Source: Lachnospiraceae bacterium (GTDB lineage Bacteria; Bacillota; Clostridia; Lachnospirales; Lachnospiraceae). Taken from it: a DNA stretch of 53,769 nucleotides. A model generated the notes under the pieces. The model worked only from the letters and a program-made list of their open reading frames with translations, made no database searches and had not been told where the DNA came from. The position numbers and the translations under genes are program-made. The DNA lies in contig JAJQHZ010000076.1 of NCBI GenBank assembly GCA_021199475.1, forward strand, positions 1 to 53,769, written 5' to 3'. Positions 17,405 to 26,462 of the stretch are shown in pieces. Every line of letters starts with the position of its first letter. Within the stretch, counting starts at the first letter, position 1.

Positions 17405-19732
17405 ATGTTAAATGCAGGTTTGTTTATTCAGAACAGATACGAAATCATCTCCAGGATCGGTTCTGGCGGCATGGCGGATGTATACAGGGCGAAGGACCAT
17501 AAGCTGAACCGTTTCGTGGCGGTCAAGGTGCTGAAAAAGGAATTCCGCGAGGACAAGGTCTTTATTTCCAAATTCCGTGTGGAGGCACAGTCGGCCGCGG
17601 GGCTTGCGCATGGCAACATTGTCAACATTTATGACGTAGGCGAGGAGGCCGGGATCAGCTATATTGTCATGGAGCTGGTAGAGGGGATTACGCTCAAGCA
17701 ATATATCGCAGATAAGGGACGTCTCTCGGTCCGGGAGGCGACCAGCATCGCGCTGCAGATTTCAGCGGGCCTGGAGGCGGCGCACAACAACGGTGTGATC
17801 CACCGCGATGTCAAGCCGCAGAATATTATGATTTCTACGGACGGGAAGGTCAAGGTGGCGGATTTCGGAATTGCCCGCGCGGTTTCCGCGAAAACGATGA
17901 CCTCCAATGTTATGGGCTCCGTCCATTACAGCTCGCCGGAGCAGGCGCGGGGCGGCTACAGTGATGAAAAAAGCGATATTTATTCTCTCGGCATTACGAT
18001 GTACGAGATGCTGACCGGGAATGTGCCGTTTGACGGAGATACGGCGGTGGCCGTGGCGCTCCGCCATCTGCAGGACGAGATGCACGGACCGAAGGAGGAG
18101 GTTCCGGAGATTCCGTACAGCACGAATCAGATTGTGCTGAAATGTACACAGAAAAGCCCGGACCGCCGTTATCCGAATATGACCGAGCTGATCCGCGACC
18201 TGCGGGAGTCTCTGACGAACCCGGAGGGGGATTTTGTCAGCTGGCCGGTGGCGGACCGGACGTCCAAAACCATCGTGATGTCCAAAGAAGAGCTGGATCA
18301 GATCAAATCAGAACAGCGGATGCCTTCCTATGATGAGACGATGGATGTGGGCGCAGCCGCGAATATGCATGGGCTGGAGGGCGATGAATCCGTCCGGAGC
18401 CGGGCCTATCAGCCGGGCAGTTACTATCAGAAAACCCAGTTTCAGGAGGTATCTCCGGGAAAGCTGGATGACTCCTACGATGGCAGCCGGTGGAATGCCG
18501 GATACGGGGAAGACGACCTGGATGATCCGGATTACTATGGGATCTATGACAATCCGAGCGATTACGGCATCGATGAGAGAGAAGAAGATGATGAGGGTTA
18601 TCATCTGGAGGAAAGCTTTGAATCTGCGCGTGAGCGAAGAAAGAAGAAAAAGGAGGAGGATTCGGAGCTGAACCCGGGGCTGGAGAAAGCGGTCACGCTT
18701 GGCGGCATTATCATTGCGATTATTGTTGGCTGCGTATTTCTGGCTCTGCTTGCCAATGCGTTCGGCCTGATGAAATTTTCCGGGAATAAGTCCGGTTCGG
18801 ATTATGATGCCATTGTGATAGAGACCGAAAAAGAGACAGAATCCGAGTCGGAATCCGAGACAGAGACGGAGACCTCCGGCGCGTTTGCACTGGATAATCT
18901 GAGCAATATGGCGCTTTCGCAGGCGGAGGCACTGCTGATTACGAAAGGCCTGCAATATCAGGTGGATCAGACTCAGTACAGCGATACCGTGGAGAGCGGT
19001 TACGTCATTTCTACCGATCCGGAATCCGGAGAGCTGGTAGAAAAAGGCGACACCATTACTCTGTTTGTCAGCCAGGGGTCGCAGGAATCGGAGACGGAGG
19101 AGAGTGTGGTCGAGGAAGAGGTCACGGAATACAAGACCCTCTGGACTCTGACCGGTTATACGGTGGAGCGCGCCGAGGAAGCTCTGGACATGCTGGGGCT
19201 GACGGCGGATTACGCGTATGAGTCCAGCGATACCATCGATGAGGGCATGGTGACCCGGACCAGCGCGGAGGATACGGACGGACTGGTGCCGGAAGGAAGT
19301 ACGGTGACGATTTATATCAGCACCGGACCGGCTTCCTCAGATACGACAGATGATAATATAACGATTGAAAACAATACTGCGACCACGTCTGCGACCACAG
19401 CCTCCGAGACAACGGCGTCGGAAGCGGCGGCATCTGAAACGTCGTCGTCCGGTACGGCATCTTCCTCATCGTCCTCCGGCACCTGGCAGTGCAATGCATC
19501 CCTGACCGAGCCAGCCGGATATACCGGACAGCCGGTGAGAATCACCCTGTATCAGAATGGGACAGAGACGACTGTTTTTGAAGGAACGACCAGCTTCCCC
19601 TATCTGCTGCAGGTGTCCGGCGCTGACGGGGTATCCACCGGGATTGCCTACGTCTATCTGCTGGATGCGGATACCGGCGAAGTGACGAGCAAGATTGAAT
19701 ATTCCGGGATCACCTTCAGCGAGGTGCAGTAG
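17405..19732 (+). CDS. prkC: PASTA-domain Ser/Thr protein kinase
   Basis: Membrane kinase sensing muropeptides or lipid II and phosphorylating division, wall and translation factors. The order is: kinase domain (GSGGMADVY loop, Lys41, HRDVKPQN, DFGIAR, SPEQARG), an acidic Tyr/Asp-rich juxtamembrane stretch, one membrane segment (about residues 434-460), two PASTA repeats (about 498-557 and 577-642), then a Thr/Ser-rich linker. About 85 C-terminal residues form a separate extracellular beta-rich domain I do not recognise. Two PASTA repeats is on the low side for the family. It is paired with prpC and followed by rsgA, as in other Firmicutes. Confidence 0.94.
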   Translation: MLNAGLFIQNRYEIISRIGSGGMADVYRAKDHKLNRFVAVKVLKKEFREDKVFISKFRVEAQSAAGLAHGNIVNIYDVGEEAGISYIVMELVEGITLKQYIADKGRLSVREATSIALQISAGLEAAHNNGVIHRDVKPQNIMISTDGKVKVADFGIARAVSAKTMTSNVMGSVHYSSPEQARGGYSDEKSDIYSLGITMYEMLTGNVPFDGDTAVAVALRHLQDEMHGPKEEVPEIPYSTNQIVLKCTQKSPDRRYPNMTELIRDLRESLTNPEGDFVSWPVADRTSKTIVMSKEELDQIKSEQRMPSYDETMDVGAAANMHGLEGDESVRSRAYQPGSYYQKTQFQEVSPGKLDDSYDGSRWNAGYGEDDLDDPDYYGIYDNPSDYGIDEREEDDEGYHLEESFESARERRKKKKEEDSELNPGLEKAVTLGGIIIAIIVGCVFLALLANAFGLMKFSGNKSGSDYDAIVIETEKETESESESETETETSGAFALDNLSNMALSQAEALLITKGLQYQVDQTQYSDTVESGYVISTDPESGELVEKGDTITLFVSQGSQESETEESVVEEEVTEYKTLWTLTGYTVERAEEALDMLGLTADYAYESSDTIDEGMVTRTSAEDTDGLVPEGSTVTIYISTGPASSDTTDDNITIENNTATTSATTASETTASEAAASETSSSGTASSSSSSGTWQCNASLTEPAGYTGQPVRITLYQNGTETTVFEGTTSFPYLLQVSGADGVSTGIAYVYLLDADTGEVTSKIEYSGITFSEVQ

Positions 19733-19772
19733 GGATTCGTGTCAGCAGGCAGCGGATTTGCATGGAGGATAC

Positions 19773-20801
19773 ATGCGCGGAAAGATCATCAGGGGCGTCG
19801 GCGGGTTTTATTACGTACATGCCGCCGACGGAGAAGTTTATGAATGCAGGGCAAAGGGGATATTCCGGAAGGAAAAGGTAAAGCCCCTGGTTGGAGACAA
19901 TGTGGAGATTTCGATTCTGGATGAGCAGGAGCGGGCCGGGAATGTGGATGAGCTTCTTCCCCGGCGGAATATGCTGATCCGGCCCGCGGCCGCGAATGTG
20001 GATCAGGCGCTGGTGGTGTTTGCGCTGACACAGCCAAAGCCGAATCTGAACCTGCTGGACCGGTTTCTGATCCTGATGAACCGGCAGGATATCCCGGTTA
20101 TCATTTGCTTCAACAAAGCGGATCTGGCTGAGGAAGACTTCATGCGGTCGCTGGAGCAGATTTACCGCGGCTGCGGCTGTGAGGTCTGCTTTGTGAGTGT
20201 GGCACAGCGGGAGGGACTGGACCGGGTCCGGAGCCTTCTTGTATCTAAGACGACCGTGCTGGCAGGACCGTCCGGGGTCGGAAAATCCTCCCTGACGAAT
20301 GCGCTTCTTGGCGGGCAGCATATGGAGGTCGGGGAAATCAGTAAAAAGGTGGACCGGGGAAAGCACACCACCCGGCACACGGAGCTGATGGTACTCCCGC
20401 CAATGACGGCCGGAGAAGCCGTGGCTTCTGCTTTCGGACAGGATAAAAATGACAATCATCTGGATTCAATGGCGAATGGGGAAGCCCAGATTCCTGCTTA
20501 CGGACCGGACAGAAATGGTACTTCTTCTGATTTGTGGGAGACTGGCAGCAGCTACATCTTGGATACACCGGGCTTCAGTTCTCTGTATCTGCAGGGGATC
20601 GAATATGAGGAATTGAAGGAATATTTCCATGAATTTGCTCCCTATGAGCCTCTGTGCAGGTTTCAGGGCTGCATGCATTTGAAGGAGCCGGACTGCGCGG
20701 TAAAGGAAGCGGTAGGGAACGGAGAGATTCACAGTGCCAGATATGAGAGCTATGTGCTGCTGGCAGAGGAATTAAAGGGAAGAAAAAAATACGGAAAATA
20801 A
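19773..20801 (+). CDS. rsgA: Small-ribosomal-subunit assembly GTPase RsgA
   Basis: Circularly permuted GTPase acting in late 30S maturation. Visible parts are the OB fold, NKADL (G4), GPSGVGKSS (G1, near residue 164), DTPGF (G3) and a C-terminal zinc site with CRFQGCMH and a later Cys. Length is 342 residues from ATG 19773, which has GGAGG upstream. Between HTTRHTELMVLP and SYILDTPGF there is an insert of about 45 residues, built from two 22-codon repeats (20426 and 20492). It is nucleotide-level related to nothing else here. Confidence 0.93.
   Translation: MRGKIIRGVGGFYYVHAADGEVYECRAKGIFRKEKVKPLVGDNVEISILDEQERAGNVDELLPRRNMLIRPAAANVDQALVVFALTQPKPNLNLLDRFLILMNRQDIPVIICFNKADLAEEDFMRSLEQIYRGCGCEVCFVSVAQREGLDRVRSLLVSKTTVLAGPSGVGKSSLTNALLGGQHMEVGEISKKVDRGKHTTRHTELMVLPPMTAGEAVASAFGQDKNDNHLDSMANGEAQIPAYGPDRNGTSSDLWETGSSYILDTPGFSSLYLQGIEYEELKEYFHEFAPYEPLCRFQGCMHLKEPDCAVKEAVGNGEIHSARYESYVLLAEELKGRKKYGK
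20426..20533 (+). repeat. In-frame 66-bp period repeat inside rsgA
   Basis: TTCTGCTTTCGGACAGGATA (from 20426) and TCCTGCTTACGGACCGGACA (from 20492) are imperfect copies exactly 22 codons apart, within the rsgA insert. Confidence 0.65.
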
Positions 20802-20851
20802 CAGAGAAACCGCAGCGGTTATGAACGGCTGCGCAAAGTGGGAGAGCGGAT

Positions 20852-21526
20852 ATGGAGCGAAAGAATCGTCTCGCGCCGTCAATTCTGGCAGCGGATTTTA
20901 AGACACTGGGCAGCGAGGTTGCGGCTGTGACAAAGGCGGGAGCAGAGTACCTGCACATTGACGTGATGGACGGCGTGTTCGTGCCAAGCATTTCCTTTGG
21001 AATGCCGGTAATCTCATCCATCCGAAGCGTGACAGACTGTTTGTTTGATGTGCATCTGATGATCGTGGAGCCGGAAAAATACATTGCTGATTTTGCAGCC
21101 TGCGGGGCGGACAGCATCACGGTTCACGCGGAAACGGCCCGGCATCTGCAGCGGGTGCTGCACGATATCAAAAGCCGGGGACTGCGCGCGGGCGTCGCAC
21201 TGAATCCGGCTACCCCGCTTTCCGTGCTTGATTATGTCATGCCGTACCTCGACATGGTGCTGATCATGACCGTCAATCCGGGCTACGGCGGCCAGGCCTA
21301 TATTCCTGAGATGACCGGGAAAATCCGTGCGCTCCGGCAGAAGGCTCTTGAACTCGGGATGCCGCTTGACATTGAGGTGGACGGCGGGATCAATGACCGG
21401 ACGCTTCGCACGGTTCTGGATGCCGGCGCGAATGTCTGTGTGGCCGGTTCCGCTGTGTTTAGCGGCGACCGCGCCGAAAATGTCCGGAAGATGCGGAATG
21501 TGATGGCGGAGTATACGGAATTTTGA
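20852..21526 (+). CDS. rpe: Ribulose-phosphate 3-epimerase
   Basis: Interconverts ribulose 5-phosphate and xylulose 5-phosphate in the pentose phosphate pathway. A 224-residue TIM barrel with DVMDGVFVP, HLMIVEP, TVNPGYGGQ and EVDGGI metal/phosphate motifs. The rsgA-rpe order is typical. The thiamine pyrophosphokinase gene that often follows is not here; a terminator comes instead. Confidence 0.94.
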   Translation: MERKNRLAPSILAADFKTLGSEVAAVTKAGAEYLHIDVMDGVFVPSISFGMPVISSIRSVTDCLFDVHLMIVEPEKYIADFAACGADSITVHAETARHLQRVLHDIKSRGLRAGVALNPATPLSVLDYVMPYLDMVLIMTVNPGYGGQAYIPEMTGKIRALRQKALELGMPLDIEVDGGINDRTLRTVLDAGANVCVAGSAVFSGDRAENVRKMRNVMAEYTEF

Positions 21527-21561
21527 TCCGGTTTCGAAAAGCGATATAAAATCAGGAATGG

Positions 21562-21587
21562 GCGGCCGAACAGGGTCGCTCTTTTTT
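21562..21587 (+). terminator. Rho-independent terminator after rpe
   Basis: GCGGCC pairs with GGTCGC (one G-U) around a six-base loop and is followed by CTCTTTTTT. It closes the prpC-prkC-rsgA-rpe unit. The rest of the gap to ychF (21588-21881) holds a tandem 21-bp repeat (GATTTGTCGGAAAAAGTCG type, 21639-21681) and GCTCRTGAT-like repeats, but no gene. Confidence 0.6.
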
Positions 21588-21881
21588 GATATGCGAATAC
21601 TGCCTTTAAGGGAATAATATGTGACATGCAAAGCGCGGATTTCGTCGGAAAAAGTCGGGGATTTGTCGGAAAAAGTCGAGATTGTTACGGTAGACTTTTG
21701 GCGCATTACGTGATAAGATAGCTTCGCGGAAATAAAATGCCGTGAATTATTACAGAGGAAGATTTCGTTCACGATTTTTTCTCGCAAATTCGCTCGTGAT
21801 ATCGCTCATGATTTCTTTTGCGATTTCGTTTATAAGACAGCGGTGAGGAAAAGGAACGCTCCAAGGAGGATATGGAAGAAC

Positions 21882-22979
21882 ATGAAGCTTGGAATTGTTG
21901 GTTTGCCAAATGTAGGAAAGAGTACGTTGTTTAATTCACTTACAAAGGCGGGCGCGGAGTCCGCTAATTATCCGTTTTGCACGATTGACCCGAATGTGGG
22001 CGTGGTGGCGGTGCCGGATGAGCGGCTCGGCCTGCTTTCGGACCTTTACCATTCTGCGAAGGTGACGCCCGCTGTGATTGAGTTTGTCGATATCGCCGGT
22101 CTGGTGAAGGGCGCGTCGAAGGGAGAGGGGCTGGGGAACCAGTTTCTGGCGAACATCCGCGAGGTGGATGCGATCGTCCATGTGGTGCGCTGCTTTGAGG
22201 ATGAGAATGTGGTGCACGTAGACGGGTCGGTCGACCCGGTGAGGGATATCGAGACGATTAATCTGGAGCTGATTTTTTCTGACCTGGAGATTCTGGAGCG
22301 GCGCATTGCAAAGACTGGCCGCGCGGCAAATAACAACAAGGCCGCGGCGAAGGAGCTGGCGCTGATGAAGTCGCTGAAAGCGCATCTGGAGGACGGAAAG
22401 CTTGCGATCACCTATGAGACGGAGGACGAGGATGAGCAGGCGTGGCTTTCTGAGTACAATCTGCTCACGGCAAAGCCGGTGATTTTTGCGGCAAATGTGT
22501 CGGAAGAGGATCTGGAGGACGACGCCGCATCCAATTCCTATGTGCAGGCGGTCCGCGATTATGCGAAAGAGACCAGCAGCGAGGTCTTTGTGATCTGTGC
22601 GAAGATCGAGGAGGAGATCTCGGAGCTTGAGGATGATGAAAAGCAAATGTTTCTGGAGGATCTGGGATTGAAAGAGTCCGGTCTGGAGAAACTGATAAAG
22701 GCGAGCTACAGCATTCTGGGGCTTATGAGCTTTCTGACCGCGGGCGAGACAGAGACGCGCGCGTGGACGATTAAGAAGGGCACGAAGGCGCCGCAGGCGG
22801 CCGGCAAGATCCATTCCGATTTCGAGCGCGGGTTTATCCGCGCGGAGGTTGTAAACTACCGGGATCTGCTTGACTGCGGCTCTCTGGCTGCCGCCAGGGA
22901 AAAAGGTCTGGTCGGCCTGGAGGGAAAGGACTACATCGTGCAGGACGGGGATGTGATTTTGTTCCGCTTTAACGTGTGA
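21882..22979 (+). CDS. ychF: Redox-regulated ATPase YchF (OLA1 family)
   Basis: Obg-related P-loop NTPase with ATP preference, ribosome-associated. It has GLPNVGKST at residues 6-14, a coiled-coil insertion domain in the middle and a C-terminal TGS domain (TRAWTIKKGTKAPQAAG onward). Length 365 residues, standard. ATG 21882 gives the conserved N-terminus MKLGIVG; AAGGAGG lies about 12 nt upstream. The 355-bp gap before it contains short repeats only. Confidence 0.95.
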   Translation: MKLGIVGLPNVGKSTLFNSLTKAGAESANYPFCTIDPNVGVVAVPDERLGLLSDLYHSAKVTPAVIEFVDIAGLVKGASKGEGLGNQFLANIREVDAIVHVVRCFEDENVVHVDGSVDPVRDIETINLELIFSDLEILERRIAKTGRAANNNKAAAKELALMKSLKAHLEDGKLAITYETEDEDEQAWLSEYNLLTAKPVIFAANVSEEDLEDDAASNSYVQAVRDYAKETSSEVFVICAKIEEEISELEDDEKQMFLEDLGLKESGLEKLIKASYSILGLMSFLTAGETETRAWTIKKGTKAPQAAGKIHSDFERGFIRAEVVNYRDLLDCGSLAAAREKGLVGLEGKDYIVQDGDVILFRFNV

Positions 22980-23065
22980 TAGAGGGACGAAGTCCGCAGC
23001 GAACGGGAAAGAACCGCGGAATGGCTTGTTTACACGCATTTCAAGAAGTACAGAGGTGAAGCTTC

Positions 23066-24028
23066 ATGGTGGGGACCATTCGATTCCCGAATCTAGGGAT
23101 TACCCTGACGAATGTCATCAAAACCTTCCGTATCGGGAAGTTATCGATTGCCTGTTACGGGGTTGTTCTGGCGGTTGCGATGATGACCGGGCTTCTTCTG
23201 GTCATGCGGGTGGCGAGGGAGACCGGACAGAAGGAAGAGGATTATTTTGACCTCGGTGTGATTGCGATTCTTGTGGCGGTGATCTGCGCAAGGATTTACT
23301 ACGTGGTGTTTTCGTGGGATTATTACAGCACGCACATTGCCGAGATTTTCAATCTGCGAAAGGGCGGCCTCGCCATCTATGGCGGAGTGGCGGGCGGCGT
23401 GATTGCGGTTGCGGTGTTTTGCCGGGTACGGAAGCTGAACTGCCTCCGGGCACTGGATACTGCCTCGGTGGGTCTGGTGTGGGGGCAGATGCTCGGAAGA
23501 TGGGGAAATTTTTTTAACCGGGAAGCATTCGGCGATTATACGGACAACCTGCTTGCCATGCAGTTGCCGGTGAGTGATGTGCGCGCCTCCGAGATTACCG
23601 ATGTGATGCGTGCACACCTGCAGACAATCGATGGGGTGGAGTACATTCAGGTGCATCCGACCTTTCTCTACGAATCGCTGTGGAACCTCGGAGTGCTGGT
23701 CATCCTGCTGCTTGTGACACGCCGGATGGCTGGGAACGGATCCCATGTTAACCCGGGGGCCGAGAGGCCGCAGCCGCGAAAACAGCCGGGTGCAGAACGC
23801 CCGCAAACAGAGCGTCCGCAGGCGGGAACTGTTTTTCTCCTTTATCTGCTGCTGTATGGCCTGGGGCGCTTCTGGATTGAAGGGCTCCGCACGGATCAGC
23901 TGATTTTGTTCGGCACCGGACTGCCGGTGTCGCAGCTGCTTTCGGGGATACTGGTGGCGGCGTCGCTTGGCATCCTTCTGTTCCGCTTTTGGGCCGGAAG
24001 GCGGAATTCACATGCGGGCGGGAGCTGA
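23066..24028 (+). CDS. lgt: Prolipoprotein diacylglyceryl transferase
   Basis: Integral membrane enzyme attaching diacylglycerol to the lipobox cysteine of prolipoproteins. It has about seven membrane segments and the Lgt signature GRWGNFFNREAFG near residue 145. The 320-residue protein carries an insert between two late membrane segments (about 23745-23830) rich in Gly/Pro/Arg/Gln and repeating GAERPQ, in a loop. The start codon ATG 23066 follows GGTGAAGC. Confidence 0.93.
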   Translation: MVGTIRFPNLGITLTNVIKTFRIGKLSIACYGVVLAVAMMTGLLLVMRVARETGQKEEDYFDLGVIAILVAVICARIYYVVFSWDYYSTHIAEIFNLRKGGLAIYGGVAGGVIAVAVFCRVRKLNCLRALDTASVGLVWGQMLGRWGNFFNREAFGDYTDNLLAMQLPVSDVRASEITDVMRAHLQTIDGVEYIQVHPTFLYESLWNLGVLVILLLVTRRMAGNGSHVNPGAERPQPRKQPGAERPQTERPQAGTVFLLYLLLYGLGRFWIEGLRTDQLILFGTGLPVSQLLSGILVAASLGILLFRFWAGRRNSHAGGS

Positions 24029-24095
24029 GAAGGAAGGCTGTGCCGTGTAAAATTGACCTTCGGTCGATGGCGGGACCTGAGAGGAACGTACGACG

Positions 24096-24257
24096 ATGAG
24101 CAAAAAAGAATTTCTGGAGCAGCGCATTGAGGAGGAGCGGATTCTGCTGAATGCACTGTTTATAAAAAACAGCAGATCGGAGGAGACCTACCGGCAGAGC
24201 CTGGTTCTGGATGGGCTGATTGAACGGTACCTCGAGCAGATGGAAGGAAGTCGCTAG
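24096..24257 (+). CDS. Spo0E-like sporulation regulatory protein (53 residues)
   Basis: Tiny gene between lgt and mraZ. The predicted 53-residue helical hairpin contains RSEETYRQSLVLDGLIERYL. The SxxxD signature (S-L-V-L-D) is what defines Spo0E-type aspartyl phosphatases, which dephosphorylate Spo0A~P and so delay sporulation. The length and two-helix layout fit the family. The start ATG 24096 has GAGAGGAACG upstream. A terminator overlaps its stop codon, separating it from the dcw promoter. Confidence 0.7.
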   Translation: MSKKEFLEQRIEEERILLNALFIKNSRSEETYRQSLVLDGLIERYLEQMEGSR

Positions 24258-24279
24258 ATTTAGCGGCTTCTTTTTTTTA
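24248..24279 (+). terminator. Rho-independent terminator before mraZ
   Basis: AAGTCGCT pairs with AGCGGCTT (one G-U) around AGATTT, followed by a run of T. It overlaps the stop of the Spo0E-like gene and insulates the dcw promoter. Confidence 0.8.
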
Positions 24280-24344
24280 TTTAACAAGATGTTGTAATTG
24301 TGCGGATAATTCAAAATTAAATGAAAAAATCTTTGAAGAAAGGC

Positions 24345-24373
24345 TTGTTTTTTGTGGGAAATTACTGTATTAT
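24345..24373 (+). promoter_or_regulatory. SigA-type promoter of the dcw cluster
   Basis: TTGTTT (24345-24350) and TATTAT (24368-24373) have a 17-bp spacer. Transcription would start near 24380, at the edge of the MraZ boxes. Confidence 0.65.
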
Positions 24374-24381
24374 TAGCCCAA

Positions 24382-24426
24382 GTGGTAGAAAGTGGTTTAT
24401 CGTGGAGCCATTGTGGAAGAAAGTGG
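24382..24426 (+). promoter_or_regulatory. MraZ-box operator (five GTGG repeats)
   Basis: GTGG occurs at 24382, 24392, 24402, 24413 and 24423, i.e. every 10-11 bp on one DNA face, often as AAGTGG. This matches the direct-repeat operators bound by MraZ upstream of its own gene. The array lies between the transcription start and the mraZ start codon. Confidence 0.75.
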
Positions 24427-24435
24427 TGCGTCATG

Positions 24436-24867
24436 ATGTTTATGGGAGAATACAATCATACGATTGATTCCAAAGGCAGACTGATCATCCCTGCAAAATT
24501 CAGAGAATTACTGGACGATGAATTTATTGTGACAAAGGGATTGGACGGTTGTCTGTTTGCGTTCCCCAAAAACGAATGGCAGATCTTCGAAGAGAAACTG
24601 CGCAAACTGCCGCTTACACAGAAGAACGCCAGAAAATTCACACGTTTCTTTATGGGAGGAGCGACCGCGTGCGAACTGGACAAGCAGGGGAGAATTCTCT
24701 TACCGCAGAGCTTAAGAGAATTTGCGAAGCTGGATAAGGACGTGGTGCTGTCAGGCAACCTGAATCGTTTTGAAATCTGGAATAAAGCAGACTGGACGGA
24801 AAACAATGCGTACGATGACATGGATGACATCGCAGAGCAGATGTCTGATTTGGGACTGGATATCTGA
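24436..24867 (+). CDS. mraZ: Transcriptional regulator MraZ
   Basis: AbrB-fold ring-forming DNA-binding protein that autoregulates the dcw operon. The 143 residues contain two half-repeats, each with the DxxxR signature (DSKGR; DKQGR). The start MFMGEYNH fits the family; ATG 24433 directly before it is an alternative. First gene of the dcw cluster, right behind its operator. Confidence 0.95.
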   Translation: MFMGEYNHTIDSKGRLIIPAKFRELLDDEFIVTKGLDGCLFAFPKNEWQIFEEKLRKLPLTQKNARKFTRFFMGGATACELDKQGRILLPQSLREFAKLDKDVVLSGNLNRFEIWNKADWTENNAYDDMDDIAEQMSDLGLDI

Positions 24868-24963
24868 GTTTCCGTATTTTGTGGGGAAATCGGAAAAGCA
24901 GACCGCCCATCGCGCCGCAATGAACATACCATGTGACCGGCGGCACTGTCGGGGGAGGACAGG

Positions 24964-26004
24964 ATGGACTTCAAACACAAATCAGTACTTCTTTCTGAGA
25001 GCATTGAGGAACTGCGGATAAGACCAGCTGGGGTATATGTAGACGGGACGCTTGGCGGCGGAGGGCATTCCCTGGAAATATGTAAAAGGCTGACGCATGG
25101 CGGGCGGCTGATCGGGATCGACCAGGACGCGGACGCGATTGCGGCGGCGACACGGCGTTTGGAAGAGTTTCAGGATCGGGTGACGATTGTACGGGGCAAT
25201 TATTGCGATATGAGAGCCATCGTCCGGGAGCTCGGGGTGTCATCTGTAGATGGAGTCATTTTGGACCTGGGGGTCTCCTCTTACCAGCTTGACACGGTTG
25301 AACGGGGATTTACCTACCGGGAGGACGCACCGTTGGATATGAGGATGGACCAGCGGCAGACGCTTACGGCAATGGATGTTGTGAATGAGTACAGCGAGAT
25401 GGAGCTTTACCGCGTCATCCGCGACTATGGGGAGGAAAAGTTCGCAAAGAATATTGCCAGACATATCGTAATCGCCCGAAACGAAAAAAAACTGGAAACA
25501 ACTGGGGAGTTAATTCATGTTATAAAAGCGGCGATTCCGATGAAAGTGCGGGCAGTAGGGGGACACCCGGCCAAAAGGACGTTTCAGGCCATTCGAATTG
25601 AGGTGAACCGGGAGCTGGAGGTTCTCGAGGATTCCCTTGAAGACATGGTGGATTTATTGAATGACGGCGGGCGGATCTGTGTGATTACGTTCCACTCGCT
25701 GGAGGACAGGATTGTTAAGACGAAATTTCGCTATCTGGAAAATCCGTGCACGTGTCCGAAAGAATTTCCGGTCTGCGTATGCGGGAAAAAACCGAAGGGG
25801 ATTGTGATTACGCGCAAGCCGATTCTTCCTTCCGGGGAGGAACTGGAGGCGAACAGCAGAGCAAAAAGCGCAAAACTGCGCGTCTTTGAAAGCAGGAGAG
25901 ATCAATGGCAGGAAAAGGGTATGGCAGGACGGCTTCCGGGAATCGTAAAAACGGAAGTAAGAACGGAACCGGCAGACAGGGAAGCAGATCCTATACGTAT
26001 ATAG
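24964..26004 (+). CDS. rsmH: 16S rRNA m4C1402 methyltransferase
   Basis: Methylates N4 of C1402 in the ribosomal P site. Motifs: [27 protein letters not shown], and [10 protein letters not shown]. The start follows GGGAGG. At 346 residues it is some 30 residues longer than most family members; the extra tail (GMAGRLPG onward) overlaps the start of ftsL by 100 nt in another frame. Confidence 0.94.
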   Translation: MDFKHKSVLLSESIEELRIRPAGVYVDGTLGGGGHSLEICKRLTHGGRLIGIDQDADAIAAATRRLEEFQDRVTIVRGNYCDMRAIVRELGVSSVDGVILDLGVSSYQLDTVERGFTYREDAPLDMRMDQRQTLTAMDVVNEYSEMELYRVIRDYGEEKFAKNIARHIVIARNEKKLETTGELIHVIKAAIPMKVRAVGGHPAKRTFQAIRIEVNRELEVLEDSLEDMVDLLNDGGRICVITFHSLEDRIVKTKFRYLENPCTCPKEFPVCVCGKKPKGIVITRKPILPSGEELEANSRAKSAKLRVFESRRDQWQEKGMAGRLPGIVKTEVRTEPADREADPIRI

Positions 26005-26432
26005 ATGGAAGCACCGTGCGGAAGCTGGATGTTGCGGCCGAGCCTATTGAGCAGAAGCAGCAGCCGGCCGAGGTCAGCCAGGAAACGAAGAAGAACCGGG
26101 AACGTGCGCTTCAGATGAATCTTGGGTATGTACTTTTTCTCACGGCGGCAGCGGTGATTACGGTGTTTGTCTGTGTGAATTTCCTGCAGCTGCGCGCAGT
26201 GAATACTCTCCTTCAGGAAGAGGTTGCATCTCTGGAGGCCAGTCTCGACTCCGCGATTCTGGAAAATGATTCGGATTACAACCGCGTGATGAACAGCGTG
26301 GATCTCGAGCATGTGAAGGAAGTGGCGACGGACGAGCTGGGCATGGGCCTGGCCACCTCCGACCAGATTGTTACGTATGAGGTCGAGGATGGGGATTACG
26401 TCCGTCTGTATTCAGAGATACCGGAAGAGTAG
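25905..26432 (+). CDS. ftsL: FtsL-like cell-division protein
   Basis: Bitopic division protein: basic cytoplasmic N-terminus (about 70 residues), one membrane segment ([20 protein letters not shown]), then a coiled-coil ([17 protein letters not shown]) that would pair with a DivIC-type partner and recruit FtsW/PBP. Position between rsmH and the PBP genes supports the call more than sequence does, as FtsL diverges fast. ATG 25905 has GGAGAG upstream and overlaps the rsmH tail by 100 nt. 175 residues. Confidence 0.8.
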   Translation: MAGKGYGRTASGNRKNGSKNGTGRQGSRSYTYIDGSTVRKLDVAAEPIEQKQQPAEVSQETKKNRERALQMNLGYVLFLTAAAVITVFVCVNFLQLRAVNTLLQEEVASLEASLDSAILENDSDYNRVMNSVDLEHVKEVATDELGMGLATSDQIVTYEVEDGDYVRLYSEIPEE

Positions 26433-26462
26433 GTACAGGATCAGCAGAGCAGGTGATAGAAT

